From assembly GCF_002968295.1 (NCBI RefSeq), contig NZ_CP134399.1:2294001-2358000 (forward strand): 64,000 nucleotides of DNA, in the 5' to 3' direction. A program made the translations under genes and the position numbers. Of the stretch, positions 46,323 to 55,863 are shown in pieces; within the stretch, counting starts at the first letter, position 1; each line of letters opens with the position of its first letter. The notes under the pieces are model-generated. The model worked only from the letters and a program-made list of their open reading frames with translations. It was not told the origin of the DNA and ran no database searches. The DNA comes from Mycobacterium sp. ITM-2016-00317 (lineage in GTDB: Bacteria > Actinomycetota > Actinomycetes > Mycobacteriales > Mycobacteriaceae).

Positions 46323-47735
46323 ATGACCCATCCTGAATTTCCCCACGACAATCCCAGCGCCGGCGAAATGGCCCTGGAGGACCGCACGGCATTGCGCCGG
46401 GTCGCCGGTCTCTCCACCGAGCTGGCCGACGTCACCGAGGTCGAATACCGCCAGCTGCGCCTGGAACGCGTCGTGCTGGTCGGCGTGTGGACCGAGGGCA
46501 GCGCCGCCGACGCCGACGCCAGCCTCGCCGAACTCCGCGCGCTGGCCGAGACCGCCGGCTCCGAGGTGCTCGAAGGCCTGATCCAGCGCCGCGACAAACC
46601 CGACCCGTCGACCTACATCGGCTCCGGTAAGGCCGCCGAACTGCGCGAGATCGTGATCGCCACCGGCGCCGACACCGTCATCTGCGACGGCGAGCTGAGC
46701 CCCGCCCAGCTCAACGCGCTGGAGAAGGTGGTGAAGGTCAAGGTCATCGACCGCACCGCGCTGATCCTGGACATCTTCGCCCAGCACGCCACCAGCCGGG
46801 AGGGTAAGGCCCAGGTCTCGCTCGCCCAGATGGAGTACATGCTGCCGCGGCTGCGTGGCTGGGGCGAGTCGATGTCCCGCCAGGCCGGTGGCCGCGCCGG
46901 CGGCGCCGGGGGCGGCGTGGGCACCCGCGGTCCGGGCGAGACCAAGATCGAGACTGATCGCAGGCGCATCCGCGAACGAATGTCCAAGCTGCGCCGCGAG
47001 ATTCGCGATATGAAACAGGTGCGCGACACTCAGCGCGGGCGGCGGTTGGCCAACGACGTGCCGGCGGTCGCCATCGTCGGCTACACCAACGCAGGCAAGT
47101 CCAGCCTGCTCAACGCGCTGACCGGCGCGGGGGTGCTGGTGGAGAACGCCCTGTTCGCCACGCTGGAACCCACCACCCGGCGCGGGGAACTCCCCGACGG
47201 CCGCGAGTTCGTGCTCACCGACACCGTCGGTTTCGTGCGGCACCTGCCGACCCAGCTGGTCGAGGCGTTCCGGTCGACCCTAGAAGAGGTCGCCGACGCC
47301 GACCTGCTGGTGCACGTCGTCGACGGTTCCGACGCCAACCCGCTCGCGCAGATCAACGCGGTGCGCCAGGTGGTCAACGACGTGGTCGCCGAGACCGACG
47401 TGCCCGCACCGCCGGAACTGTTGGTGGTCAACAAGATCGACGCCGCCGACGGCCTCACCCTGGCGCAGTTGCGCCGCGCGTTGCCGGGTGCGGTGTTCGT
47501 GTCGGCGCGCACGGGCGACGGGCTGGAGCGCCTGCAGACCCGGATGGCCGAGATGATCGCGCCGCGCGACACCGTGGTCGACGTCACAATCCCTTACGAC
47601 CGTGGTGATCTGGTGAACCGGGTGCACGCCGAGGGGCGCGTCGACGCCGTCGAACACACCGAGAGCGGCACCAGGATGAAGGCCCGGGTACCGGTCTCGC
47701 TGGCCGCCGGATTGGCCGGGTACACCACGTACTGA
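46323..47735 (+). CDS. hflX: Ribosome-associated GTPase HflX
   Basis: Splits stalled or heat-damaged 70S ribosomes; linked to macrolide tolerance in mycobacteria. 470 aa from ATG 46323 (ATG 46287 would give 482). N-terminal HflX domain with YIGSGKAAELREIV. A Gly-rich linker GGRAGGAGGGVGTRGPGETK follows. G domain: G1 VGYTNAGKSSLLNALTG, G3 DTVGFVRHLP, G4 VVNKIDAAD. C-terminal fold to the end. The region 46288-46322 is comparatively AT-rich. Confidence 0.94.
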   Translation: MTHPEFPHDNPSAGEMALEDRTALRRVAGLSTELADVTEVEYRQLRLERVVLVGVWTEGSAADADASLAELRALAETAGSEVLEGLIQRRDKPDPSTYIGSGKAAELREIVIATGADTVICDGELSPAQLNALEKVVKVKVIDRTALILDIFAQHATSREGKAQVSLAQMEYMLPRLRGWGESMSRQAGGRAGGAGGGVGTRGPGETKIETDRRRIRERMSKLRREIRDMKQVRDTQRGRRLANDVPAVAIVGYTNAGKSSLLNALTGAGVLVENALFATLEPTTRRGELPDGREFVLTDTVGFVRHLPTQLVEAFRSTLEEVADADLLVHVVDGSDANPLAQINAVRQVVNDVVAETDVPAPPELLVVNKIDAADGLTLAQLRRALPGAVFVSARTGDGLERLQTRMAEMIAPRDTVVDVTIPYDRGDLVNRVHAEGRVDAVEHTESGTRMKARVPVSLAAGLAGYTTY

Positions 47736-47956
47736 CCACCTCGAATGCGCTGGGCCGGGCGGCATCGGCTATTGTTGACGAGACGTCGGCTGCGGACCAC
47801 CGGAGCAGGGTGCCTTTTCACAGCGCCGACGACCATCACCACCAGACATTGTTGTGGCGAACTCGCCACGGTGTGCGCACTCCGCATGACGGTCTCCGTC
47901 GCGGCTGCCGGGCACACGCTGCCCGACAAGGCCGAAAGACAGGAAGCCCTCTCAGA
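47736..47956 (+). other. 5' leader region of the DEAD-box helicase gene
   Basis: A 221-bp gene-free stretch. TATTGT at 47770-47775 could be a -10, giving a leader of about 175 nt. The frame of the helicase is open through it from a GTG at 47810 (MPFHSADDHHHQTLLW...), a His-rich 49-codon extension. No strong Shine-Dalgarno precedes that GTG. I see a probable untranslated regulatory leader rather than a gene; the alternative is an N-terminal extension. Confidence 0.4.
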
Positions 47957-49279
47957 ATGACCACCCAAACCTTCGCCGAACTCGGTGTGCCCGCAGCCCT
48001 CGTCGGCTCACTGGCCGCACAGGGGATCGGCGAGCCGTTCCCGATCCAGGCCGCCACACTGCCCGACTCGCTCGCCGGACGCGACGTGCTCGGCCGCGGA
48101 AAGACCGGCAGCGGAAAGACTCTCGCGTTCTCCTTGCCGCTGGTGACCCGGCTCACCGGTCGCCGTAGTCAGCCCTCGCGCCCGTCGGGCCTGGTGCTCG
48201 CCCCGACCCGCGAACTGGCCACCCAGATCACCGCGACGCTGGCGCCGCTTGCGGCACTGTCGGGTCTGACCGTCACCACCATCTACGGCGGGGTCGCCCA
48301 GAGCAGGCAGGTCAGCGCGCTGCGTTCCGGCGTGGACATCGTGGTGGCCTGCCCCGGACGCCTCGAAGACCTGATGCGGCAGAAGCTGATCAACCTCGAC
48401 GCGGTGGCCACCACGGTCATCGACGAGGCCGACCACATGGCCGACCTGGGCTTCCTGCCCGGCGTCACCCGCATCCTGGCCGCGACGCCGGCCGGCGGGC
48501 AGCGGCTGCTGTTCTCGGCCACCCTGGACAACGGCGTCGACAAGCTGGTGCGCCGCTTCCTGACCGATCCGGTGATGCATTCGGTCGACGAGGCCGCCGA
48601 CGCGCCGGTCCATATGACCCACCACGTCTTCCACGTCGGGGGTGTCCAGCAGAAGAAGGACCTGGTGCACCGCCTGGCGTCCGGCACCGGCCGGCGGATC
48701 CTGTTCATGCGCACCAAGCATCAGGCCCGCAAGCTGGCCAAGCAGCTCACCGAGGCCGGCGTGCCGTCGGTGGACCTGCACGGCAACCTGTCCCAGCCCG
48801 CCCGGGAGCGCAACCTGGCCGCGTTCTCCAGCGGCGAGGCGCGCGTCCTGGTGGCCACCGACATCGCCGCCCGCGGCGTACACGTCGACGGGGTCGAACT
48901 CGTCGTGCACGTGGACCCGCCGATGGAGCACAAGGCATACCTGCACCGTTCGGGCCGCACCGCACGGGCAGGCAGTGACGGTGACGTGGTCACCGTCGTG
49001 CTGCCCGAGCAGCGCAGGGACACCCAGCAGCTGCTGCGCCGCGCCGGAATCACGGTGCGCCCCCGCGACGTCGACGCCGAATCCACCGAGGTCCGCGACC
49101 TCGTCGGCGAGATCGCGCCGCTGCGCACCGCCCCGGCCCCCGTGGCCAAGCCCGCCGTCAGGACCTCCGAGCACCGTGGGTCCGACCCGCGTCGCGGAGG
49201 CCCGGCACGCACCGGCCGCGGACCGCGCAGGCGCGGGCCGCGCCAGGGCGCTCAGCGGACCGCGAGAACCGGCGGCTGA
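47957..49279 (+). CDS. DEAD-box ATP-dependent RNA helicase (RhlE-like)
   Basis: 440 aa with all helicase motifs: Q motif region FAELGVPAALV and PFPIQAATLP, motif I GRGKTGSGKT, Ia PTRELATQI, II VIDEADHMADLG, III LFSATL, IV-V LVATDIAARGVHVDG and VI HRSGRTARAG. DEAD is DEAD exactly. The Arg/Gly-rich C-terminus (GRGPRRRGPRQG) should bind RNA. ATG 47957 follows a long leader. Converges with bisC, overlapping by 28 bp. Confidence 0.93.
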   Translation: MTTQTFAELGVPAALVGSLAAQGIGEPFPIQAATLPDSLAGRDVLGRGKTGSGKTLAFSLPLVTRLTGRRSQPSRPSGLVLAPTRELATQITATLAPLAALSGLTVTTIYGGVAQSRQVSALRSGVDIVVACPGRLEDLMRQKLINLDAVATTVIDEADHMADLGFLPGVTRILAATPAGGQRLLFSATLDNGVDKLVRRFLTDPVMHSVDEAADAPVHMTHHVFHVGGVQQKKDLVHRLASGTGRRILFMRTKHQARKLAKQLTEAGVPSVDLHGNLSQPARERNLAAFSSGEARVLVATDIAARGVHVDGVELVVHVDPPMEHKAYLHRSGRTARAGSDGDVVTVVLPEQRRDTQQLLRRAGITVRPRDVDAESTEVRDLVGEIAPLRTAPAPVAKPAVRTSEHRGSDPRRGGPARTGRGPRRRGPRQGAQRTARTGG

Positions 49280-51540
49280 TGCGCACGCACCGGGGGCGGT
49301 GCGGCGGTGTACTTCTCGACCTGCACCAGCACATGCGCCCCGGTGCACCCGCGCGCCAGCGCTGAGGTCCCGACGTCCTCGGTGAGCACGTTCGGGTTGC
49401 CGTGCACGCACATCGAATCCGGGTCGGCCGGATCGGCGGGGTCGAACCACGCCCCGGTCGACAGCTGAACCACCTCCGGGCGGACCCTGTCGTCGAGCAC
49501 CACGCCGACCAGGCACGCGCCCCGGTCGTTGAACACCCGGACCACGTCGCCGTCGGCCACGCCGCGCGCCGCGGCGTCGCCGGGATGCATGCGGATCGGT
49601 TCGCGGCCCGCCACTTTCGAGGCCTGGCTGACCGCGCCACCGTCGAGCTGACCGTGCAACCGGCCCACGGGCTGGTTGGCGATCAGGTGCAGCGGATAGC
49701 GCTGCGCGCGAGGCCCGCCGAGCCACTCGGCGGGTTCGAACCAGGCCGGATGGCCGACGCAGTCGTCGTAGCCGAAGCCGTCGATGTCGGCCGAGAAGAT
49801 CTCGATCAGCCCGCTCGGGGTGCCCAACCGGTGCACGTCGGGGTCGGCGCGGAAGTCGGCGAGCAGGGTCAGGCCGTCGTCGGTCGGCAGTCGCAGCCGG
49901 CCCTCGCGCCAGAACTGTTCGAACGGGGGCACGTCGAAGTTCAGTGTCGTCGACCATTTCTCGTACATGTGCCGGAGCCACTGCCATGACGTACGGCCTT
50001 CGGTGAAGGCCTGCCCGACACCGAGCCGGTGGGCCAGCGCGCTGAAGGTGTCGTAGTCGTCCCGCGACTGCGCATAGGGCTCGGTGAGCCGGGGCATCGC
50101 CATCAGCAGCGGGTCGTTGCGTGAGCCGGAGAAATCGTCGCGTTCGGCGAAAGTGGTTGATGGAACCACGATGTCGGCATGCTTGGCCATCGGCGTCCAG
50201 TACGGTTCGTGCACCACGACGGTGTCGGGGCGGTGCAGCGCGCGGCGCAGCCTGGGCAGGTTCTGATGGTGGTGGAACGGGTTGCCGCCGGCCCAGTACA
50301 CCAGCCTGATGTCGGGGTAGCGCAACCGCAGACCGTTGTAGTCGAAAGGCTCACCCGGGTGCAGCAGCATGTCGCTGACCGCGGCCACCGGGATGAACGT
50401 CGCCACCGGGTTGACACCCTGGGGCAGCCTGGGCAACCCGCACCGCAGTGGGGCCAGGCCGGGCTCGTTCATCGAGCCGTAGCCGTGGCCGAATCCGCCG
50501 CCGGGAAGGCCGATCTGGCCCAGCATCGCCGCCAGCGTGAGCCCCATCCAGGGCGCCTGCTCGCCGTGGCGGGTGCGTTGCAGCGACCAGCTCACCGTCA
50601 CGATCGTGCGGCAGGCGGCCATCCGCCGGGCCAGCTCGGTCAGGTCGTCGGCGTCGAGACCACAGATCCGCGCCGCCCACTGCGGCGATTTCGGCACCCC
50701 GTCATCGGTTCCGAGCAGATAACGTTCGAACCGCTCGTACCCGGTGCAGTAGCGCGTCAGGAAGTCACGGTCGGCCAGGGACTCGGTGGCCAGCACATGG
50801 GCCAGCGCCAGCATGATCGCGACGTCGGTGCCCGGGATCGGCGCATGCCAGTCGCACTCACCGGCGACGTCGTCGCGCAGCGGCGAGAACGACACGATGC
50901 GGCCACCGCGCGCCCGGAACCGGTCCAGCGCATCGCGGGCCGGGTGGGCGGTGGTGCCGCCGTGGTTGACGCCGGTGTTCTTCAACGCCACCCCGCCGAA
51001 ACACACCATCAGATCGGTGTGTTCGACGATGACCTCCCACTGGGTGGACCGCTTGAACAGATCGTCGTGGGTGCCGACGACGCGCGGCATGATCACCCCG
51101 GTCGCCCCGAGGCTGTAGGAGTGACGCGAAAAGGTGTATCCGCCAAGGCAGTTCAGAAAGCGGTGCACCTGACTCTGCGCGTGGTGGAAGCGTCCGGCGC
51201 TGGACCAGCCGTAGGAACCGCCGTAGACCGCCTCGTTCCCGTGGGTGTCGATGACCCGGCGCAGCTCGCCGGCCAGTCGCTCGGTGAGCTCGTCCCAGGA
51301 CACCGCGACGAATTCGTCGGCCCCGCGGCGGGTGGTGGGCCCGGGGCCGTCGTCGAGCCAGCCGCGCCGGATGGCCGGGCCGGTGACGCGCGAGACGTGC
51401 CGCACCGACCCGGGCAGATTGCCCAGCGCCGGTGACGGATCGCGGTCACCAGGCAGCGGTGCCACCGATGCGATGTCGCCGTTGGCCACCGTGGCGGTGA
51501 ATCCGCCCCAGTGCGTGAGGCTGGTCTGAGCTGCGGACAC
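49252..51540 (-). CDS. bisC: Molybdopterin oxidoreductase, biotin/DMSO/TMAO reductase type (BisC-like)
   Basis: 762 aa from GTG 51540. DMSO-reductase family with bis-MGD cofactor. No N-terminal Cys cluster is present, as in BisC/TorA. The Mo ligand should be Ser in SYSLGATGVIMPRV (near 150). Other marks are HTDLMVCFGGVALKNTG, YWAGGNPFHHHQNL, PYWTPMAKHADIVVPSTT and the C-terminal LHLIANQPVGRLHGQLDGG. No signal peptide, so cytoplasmic like E. coli BisC; physiological substrate (biotin or methionine sulfoxide) is not decided by sequence. Confidence 0.88.
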   Translation of the reverse strand: MSAAQTSLTHWGGFTATVANGDIASVAPLPGDRDPSPALGNLPGSVRHVSRVTGPAIRRGWLDDGPGPTTRRGADEFVAVSWDELTERLAGELRRVIDTHGNEAVYGGSYGWSSAGRFHHAQSQVHRFLNCLGGYTFSRHSYSLGATGVIMPRVVGTHDDLFKRSTQWEVIVEHTDLMVCFGGVALKNTGVNHGGTTAHPARDALDRFRARGGRIVSFSPLRDDVAGECDWHAPIPGTDVAIMLALAHVLATESLADRDFLTRYCTGYERFERYLLGTDDGVPKSPQWAARICGLDADDLTELARRMAACRTIVTVSWSLQRTRHGEQAPWMGLTLAAMLGQIGLPGGGFGHGYGSMNEPGLAPLRCGLPRLPQGVNPVATFIPVAAVSDMLLHPGEPFDYNGLRLRYPDIRLVYWAGGNPFHHHQNLPRLRRALHRPDTVVVHEPYWTPMAKHADIVVPSTTFAERDDFSGSRNDPLLMAMPRLTEPYAQSRDDYDTFSALAHRLGVGQAFTEGRTSWQWLRHMYEKWSTTLNFDVPPFEQFWREGRLRLPTDDGLTLLADFRADPDVHRLGTPSGLIEIFSADIDGFGYDDCVGHPAWFEPAEWLGGPRAQRYPLHLIANQPVGRLHGQLDGGAVSQASKVAGREPIRMHPGDAAARGVADGDVVRVFNDRGACLVGVVLDDRVRPEVVQLSTGAWFDPADPADPDSMCVHGNPNVLTEDVGTSALARGCTGAHVLVQVEKYTAAPPPVRAHQPPVLAVR

Positions 51541-51770
51541 GGCCCCGAGTGTAGGTGGCGGCGTGGGGTCTGCAGCGGCCGAGACCGACCCCGAGGAAGC
51601 CGCGCCGGACTTCTCGCACCGGTGTTTCGTGTGCACATTCTTTGCCTGGATTCGGCGAGGTGACTTGGTTATCGACCTCCGCTGCCGCAGAGTGAACCCA
51701 CGCGGTAACTTTCTCAGAATTTTGCAAGGAGCTTGCAGAAGGACCAGTCGCCGACCCGCGGGGAGGAAGA

Positions 51771-53864
51771 ATGAGCCGGCAGCCGATGCTGCGCCTACGT
51801 TTGGTCGGTCGTTTGACGGTCGGATTGCTGGGAATCGCCACGGCGCTCCTGTTGGCACCGTCCGCGATGGCCCAGCCCGAGGTGGAAGCCAACGATGCGA
51901 TCACCGCGGCATGGCAGGCCGGCGGTGGCGACACCGGGCCGCTGGGCCCCAAAGCGGGCGAGGTCTACCCGGCAGGCGCCGGGTTCGCGCAGAACTTCGC
52001 GTCGGGGAAGATGTTCTTCACCCCGACCACCGGCGCCCGCTTCATGCAGGGCGCCATCCTGGAGAAGTACGAGTCTCTCGGCGGTCCCGCCGACAGCGAC
52101 CTCGGGTTTCCGACCATCGACGAGGGTCCCGGCCGTGCGCCGGACAGCCGCAACAGCACATTCAGCGCCGCCGACAACCCGGTGATCTTCTGGACACCGG
52201 CCACCGGCGCGCGTGTGGTCCGCGGGCCGATCAACGCGGCGTGGGACAAGCTCGGCGGATCCTCCGGGGTGCTCGGGGTGCCCGCCGAGGACGAGACCTA
52301 CGACGGACCGGTCGTCAGGCAGAGGTTCACCGGCGGTGAACTGGCCTACGACTCCGCGACCAAGACCTTCACCACCGTGCCGCCGGAGCTGGCCGGCCCG
52401 CTCGCCGACCTGGAGGTCCCCGACGACCCCGTCTCGGCGATCAACGCCGCCCGCCGGGCCGCCGGCGGCCCGCTGGGACCGCTCGGCGCCGCCGAGGGCG
52501 AGCCGTATGAGATCGGCGAAGACGGGATGGGCCAGGACTTCGTCAACGGCAAGATCTTCTACAGCCCGCAGACCGGGGCCAACGTCGTCACCGGCCAGGT
52601 GCTGGCCAAATACGAGAGCGTGGGCGGCCCCGAAGGCGACCTCGGCTTCCCGGCCACCGGGGAGCAGGACGGCGGGCAGCCGCCGGGTAGCCGGATCAGC
52701 ACATTCGCCGCCGAGGACAAGCCGGTGATCTTCTGGACGCCGGACCACGGCGCGGTGATCGTGCGGGGTGCCATCAACGCCGCCTGGGACAAGCTGGGTG
52801 GCGCCACCGGTGAACTCGGCGCCCCGGTGGCGGATCAGACGCAGAACGGTGACGTCATCACCCAGCGGTTCAGCGGAGGCGCCATCTCCTGGGACACCGC
52901 GACCAAGAAGTTCAGCACCGAACCGGCGGGTCTGGGACCGCAGCTGGTCGGCCTGGAGGTGCCGGGTGAGGAAGCCGCCCCCGAGGCGACGCCGCCGCAG
53001 GCGCAGGCTCCGGACAACAGCGAGAGTTCCGGCCTGAAGTGGACGTGGTGGTGGCTGCTGGCCATCGTGCCGCTGTTGCTGCTGGCCGGGCTGGGAGCCT
53101 TCGCCGTGGTTCGTAGCCGGGGGCGCCGTGCCGAGGTCGATCCGTTCGCGACGACCGAGGACGACTCCTCCCGCAGCTACGAGCCCGCGCTTTCCGCCGT
53201 CGGCGGGCAGACCGGCCACGAGGAGGGCCGGGAGGACGAGCTCTTCGGTGAGCGTTACTCCCGGGACGACGTCGGCCCGCTGGGTGCGGCCGCCCCGTCC
53301 ACCGCCGGCGAGCTGAGCTCCGACCCGCCCGAATTCTGGGGGTCGCAGGCGCCCGGCGACGATGCGCACGACGGGCCGGTCGGAGAGCAGGAAAATCCTG
53401 ACACCGTGGATACCGCGCCGACGCGTGTGCTGACCCCCGACCCCGAAACCCTGTCGCACGACGTTCCCGACGACCACGGCGCCGAGCCCTGGGACGACAC
53501 CGTGTTTGAGGACGGCGCCGCGTTCCAGGACGCCGAGATCGCCGCCGATCGCGAGCCGTTCATCGCGCATTTCGGTGGCATGGTCGAGGCACCCGTCGAC
53601 GCGCAGGTACCGGCGCGTGATCCGGTGACCGACACCGGACGGCACGCGCGGATCGACGTCGACGAGCCGCTGCCGTTCGGCACCGCACTGCACATGCCGT
53701 TCGACGATCCGGCCGAGATCCCCGAGGGCTACCCGATCAAAGCGGACACGAGGTCCGGCCTGTACTGGACACCGGAGAGCGTCGACTACCACGAGGCGCC
53801 CGTCGAGATCTGGTTCGCCACAGAGGAGATCGCGCGCACGAACGGTTTCGTCCGCGGCGAGTGA
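51771..53864 (+). CDS. LGFP-repeat membrane-anchored envelope protein (Rv2721c homologue)
   Basis: 697 aa (M. tuberculosis 699). Signal peptide 1-35 ending SAMAQ. The outer part (about 36-420) contains tandem LGFP-type repeats (GGPADSDLGFPTIDEG, GGSSGVLGVPAEDE, GGPEGDLGFPATGEQ, GGATGELGAPVADQ), a cell-wall-binding repeat common in mycolate bacteria. One membrane helix (WTWWWLLAIVPLLLLAGLG, near 430) is followed by a long acidic cytoplasmic tail (450-697). GGGAGGAAG precedes ATG 51771. Could link envelope and cytoplasm. Confidence 0.87.
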   Translation: MSRQPMLRLRLVGRLTVGLLGIATALLLAPSAMAQPEVEANDAITAAWQAGGGDTGPLGPKAGEVYPAGAGFAQNFASGKMFFTPTTGARFMQGAILEKYESLGGPADSDLGFPTIDEGPGRAPDSRNSTFSAADNPVIFWTPATGARVVRGPINAAWDKLGGSSGVLGVPAEDETYDGPVVRQRFTGGELAYDSATKTFTTVPPELAGPLADLEVPDDPVSAINAARRAAGGPLGPLGAAEGEPYEIGEDGMGQDFVNGKIFYSPQTGANVVTGQVLAKYESVGGPEGDLGFPATGEQDGGQPPGSRISTFAAEDKPVIFWTPDHGAVIVRGAINAAWDKLGGATGELGAPVADQTQNGDVITQRFSGGAISWDTATKKFSTEPAGLGPQLVGLEVPGEEAAPEATPPQAQAPDNSESSGLKWTWWWLLAIVPLLLLAGLGAFAVVRSRGRRAEVDPFATTEDDSSRSYEPALSAVGGQTGHEEGREDELFGERYSRDDVGPLGAAAPSTAGELSSDPPEFWGSQAPGDDAHDGPVGEQENPDTVDTAPTRVLTPDPETLSHDVPDDHGAEPWDDTVFEDGAAFQDAEIAADREPFIAHFGGMVEAPVDAQVPARDPVTDTGRHARIDVDEPLPFGTALHMPFDDPAEIPEGYPIKADTRSGLYWTPESVDYHEAPVEIWFATEEIARTNGFVRGE

Positions 53865-53896
53865 CCGGGGGCCCGTCGAGCGGGCCGCCGTCACCG

Positions 53897-54586
53897 TCAG
53901 ATCTTGCGGATGACGGTGACGACCTTGCCCAGGATCACCGCGTCGTTGCCGGGGATCGGGTCGAACGCGGGGTTGTGCGGCATCAGCCAGACCTGACCGC
54001 GGGTGCGCTTGAAGGTCTTGACGGTGGCCTCGCCGTCGATCATCGCCGCGACGATGTCACCGTTGTCGGCGACGTTCTGCTGCCGGATCACGACCCAGTC
54101 ACCGTCGCAGATCGCTGCGTCGACCATGGATTCACCGACCACCTTGAGCAGGAACAGGGATCCCTCGCCGACGAGTTCGCGGGGTAGGGGGAAGACGTCC
54201 TCGACGGCTTCCTCGGCCAGGATCGGGCCGCCCGCCGCGATGCGGCCGAGCACGGGCACGAACGTGGGCTCGGGCAGCGCATCGGAGCCGGCCACGTCGG
54301 TCCCGACGATCGGCACGGAGTTGTCGTCGAGCTCGCGGACGTCGACCGCGCGCGGCCGGTTGGGGTCCCGGCGCAGAAATCCCTTGCGCTCCAACGTGCG
54401 CAGCTGGTGGGCGACCGACGACGTCGAGGTCAGCCCGACCGCGTCGCCGATCTCCCGGATGCTGGGCGGATAGCCGCGGGTGCTCACCGATGCTCGGATG
54501 ACCTCCAGGATGGTCCTCTGACGCTCGGTCAGACCGGAGTCGCGATCGCGACGGGTGCCGGTGCTGTCTCTGCTGTCATCGCTCAT
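53897..54586 (-). CDS. lexA: SOS repressor LexA
   Basis: 229 aa. N-terminal winged helix (about 20-85: [30 protein letters not shown]). The cleavage site Ala-Gly is in GRIAAGGPI. Catalytic Ser is in [11 protein letters not shown] and Lys in [10 protein letters not shown]. Represses recA and the divergent LysM gene. ATG 54586 has a TAGATT box 7 nt upstream, so the message is probably leaderless; a LexA box overlaps the -35. Confidence 0.97.
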   Translation of the reverse strand: MSDDSRDSTGTRRDRDSGLTERQRTILEVIRASVSTRGYPPSIREIGDAVGLTSTSSVAHQLRTLERKGFLRRDPNRPRAVDVRELDDNSVPIVGTDVAGSDALPEPTFVPVLGRIAAGGPILAEEAVEDVFPLPRELVGEGSLFLLKVVGESMVDAAICDGDWVVIRQQNVADNGDIVAAMIDGEATVKTFKRTRGQVWLMPHNPAFDPIPGNDAVILGKVVTVIRKI

Positions 54587-54593
54587 GTGCCCG

Positions 54594-54634
54594 AATCTAA
54601 CCCGGCGGACCGGGATAATCAAACATGTGTTCGA
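54594..54634 (-). promoter_or_regulatory. lexA promoter with autoregulatory LexA box
   Basis: Minus-strand TAGATT (54599-54594) with TTGATT 17 nt upstream. The box TCAAACATGTGTTCGA (54619-54634, plus strand) overlaps the -35 and equals, as I recall, the lexA SOS box of M. tuberculosis. Confidence 0.85.
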
Positions 54635-54677
54635 GGCGTGTCGCGTCGGTCCGTCGGCGGTTCTCGCGTGCCCGGAC

Positions 54678-54700
54678 ATGTCGGTGGCCTCGGTTAGCGT
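54678..54700 (+). promoter_or_regulatory. RecA-NDp (PafBC-type) promoter of the LysM gene
   Basis: ATGTCGGTG, 8 nt, TAGCGT fits the LexA-independent damage promoter consensus (one change in the first base) and is nearly identical to the recA copy at 31891-31913. Confidence 0.7.
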
Positions 54701-54730
54701 TCGCAACAGTTCGATCACGTGTTCTATCAA

Positions 54731-54746
54731 TCGAACACCTGATCGA
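54731..54746 (+). promoter_or_regulatory. LexA box upstream of the LysM gene
   Basis: TCGAACACCTGATCGA differs from TCGAAC-N4-GTTCGA at one position. A -10-like TAATCT follows at 54748-54753, so LexA would cover this start. Confidence 0.7.
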
Positions 54747-54795
54747 GTAATCTTCGAACACAAGAGCGAACGAATCAGGACCGAAAGGCGAGCTG

Positions 54796-55266
54796 ATGAC
54801 CATTCTCGACGATCGTGCGACATGGAACGAGTTCGAACGCGCACCCCGCCTGCGTGTGGACGGCGGACGGACCCGCCCCGTGACCCCGGTCCGGCGGCCC
54901 CCGTCCCGCCGCCCCGGCGGGGCGCCGGCGAGTTACCGGGGGACCGGGGTGCTGATGTCGAGGGCGTCGCACCGCCGCCGTCCGATCACGCCGGCGACCA
55001 CCGTGTTGCTGGCACTGGTCGCCGCCGTGATCACGCTGTGGCTCGGTCTGGTCGGCCAGTTCGGCGGTCTCGTCGGTGGCGCGCCGGAGGTTCCCGGTCG
55101 CCTCGCCGTGGTGCAGGTGCAGAGCGGGGAGTCCCTGCAGCACGTCGCGCGCAGGGTGGCCCCGGACGCTCCGGTCGCCGAGGTCGTGCACCGCATCCGG
55201 GAGCTCAACAAGCTGGAAACCGCGGCGCTGGCCACCGGCCAGACGCTGATCGCACCGGTCGCCTGA
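54796..55266 (+). CDS. chiZ: LysM-domain damage-induced cell-division suppressor (Rv2719c/ChiZ homologue)
   Basis: 156 aa. Basic N-terminus (about 1-65), one membrane helix ([20 protein letters not shown], near 68-88) and a periplasmic LysM domain ([19 protein letters not shown] to [10 protein letters not shown]). In M. tuberculosis Rv2719c halts FtsZ-dependent division during DNA damage. Its SOS position next to lexA parallels Corynebacterium divS. Two upstream damage elements (PafBC-type and LexA) should control it. Confidence 0.9.
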   Translation: MTILDDRATWNEFERAPRLRVDGGRTRPVTPVRRPPSRRPGGAPASYRGTGVLMSRASHRRRPITPATTVLLALVAAVITLWLGLVGQFGGLVGGAPEVPGRLAVVQVQSGESLQHVARRVAPDAPVAEVVHRIRELNKLETAALATGQTLIAPVA

Positions 55267-55393
55267 GCATTCGTCGAGGACGGCTCCGATGAGGCATGCG
55301 CTGTCAGGTCCGGCCGTGAGCCCGCCGTGGGTGACGCAGGTACGCTCAAGGGCGATCGAAGCGATCGAACCCCGGAGTGGCGAAGGAGCGGTG

Positions 55394-55858
55394 ATGCACT
55401 GTCCGTTCTGCCGGCATCCCGATTCCCGGGTGGTCGATTCCCGGGAGACCGATGAGGGTCAGGCCATTCGCCGGCGCCGGTCCTGCCCCGAATGCGGGCG
55501 CCGGTTCACCACCGTGGAGACCGCGGTGCTTGCGGTCGTCAAACGCAGCGGGGTGACCGAACCGTTCAGCCGGGAGAAGGTCATCCGCGGCGTGCGACGG
55601 TCGTGCCAGGGCCGTCAGGTCGACGACGATGCGCTCAACCACCTGGCTCAGCAGGTCGAGGACGCGGTCCGGGCCACCGGATCGCCCGAGGTGGCGAGCC
55701 ACGAGGTCGGACTGGCGATCCTGGGCCCACTGCGTGAACTCGACGAGGTCGCCTACCTGAGATTCGCCTCGGTGTATCGCTCCTTCACCTCGGCCGAGGA
55801 CTTCGAGCGCGAGATCCAGGAGTTGCGCGCTCATCGCGGGGTCACCGCCAAGAGCTGA
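55394..55858 (+). CDS. nrdR: Ribonucleotide reductase repressor NrdR
   Basis: 154 aa, same as M. tuberculosis. Zinc ribbon [17 protein letters not shown] with a second pair CPECGRRF (CxxC...CxxC). It is followed by an ATP-cone domain ([20 protein letters not shown] to [11 protein letters not shown]). Represses nrd genes when dATP is high. ATG 55394 (GTG 55391 also possible) with AAGGAG upstream. Follows the LysM gene by 127 bp, which holds nothing I can name. Confidence 0.95.
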   Translation: MHCPFCRHPDSRVVDSRETDEGQAIRRRRSCPECGRRFTTVETAVLAVVKRSGVTEPFSREKVIRGVRRSCQGRQVDDDALNHLAQQVEDAVRATGSPEVASHEVGLAILGPLRELDEVAYLRFASVYRSFTSAEDFEREIQELRAHRGVTAKS

Positions 55859-55863
55859 CGGGG

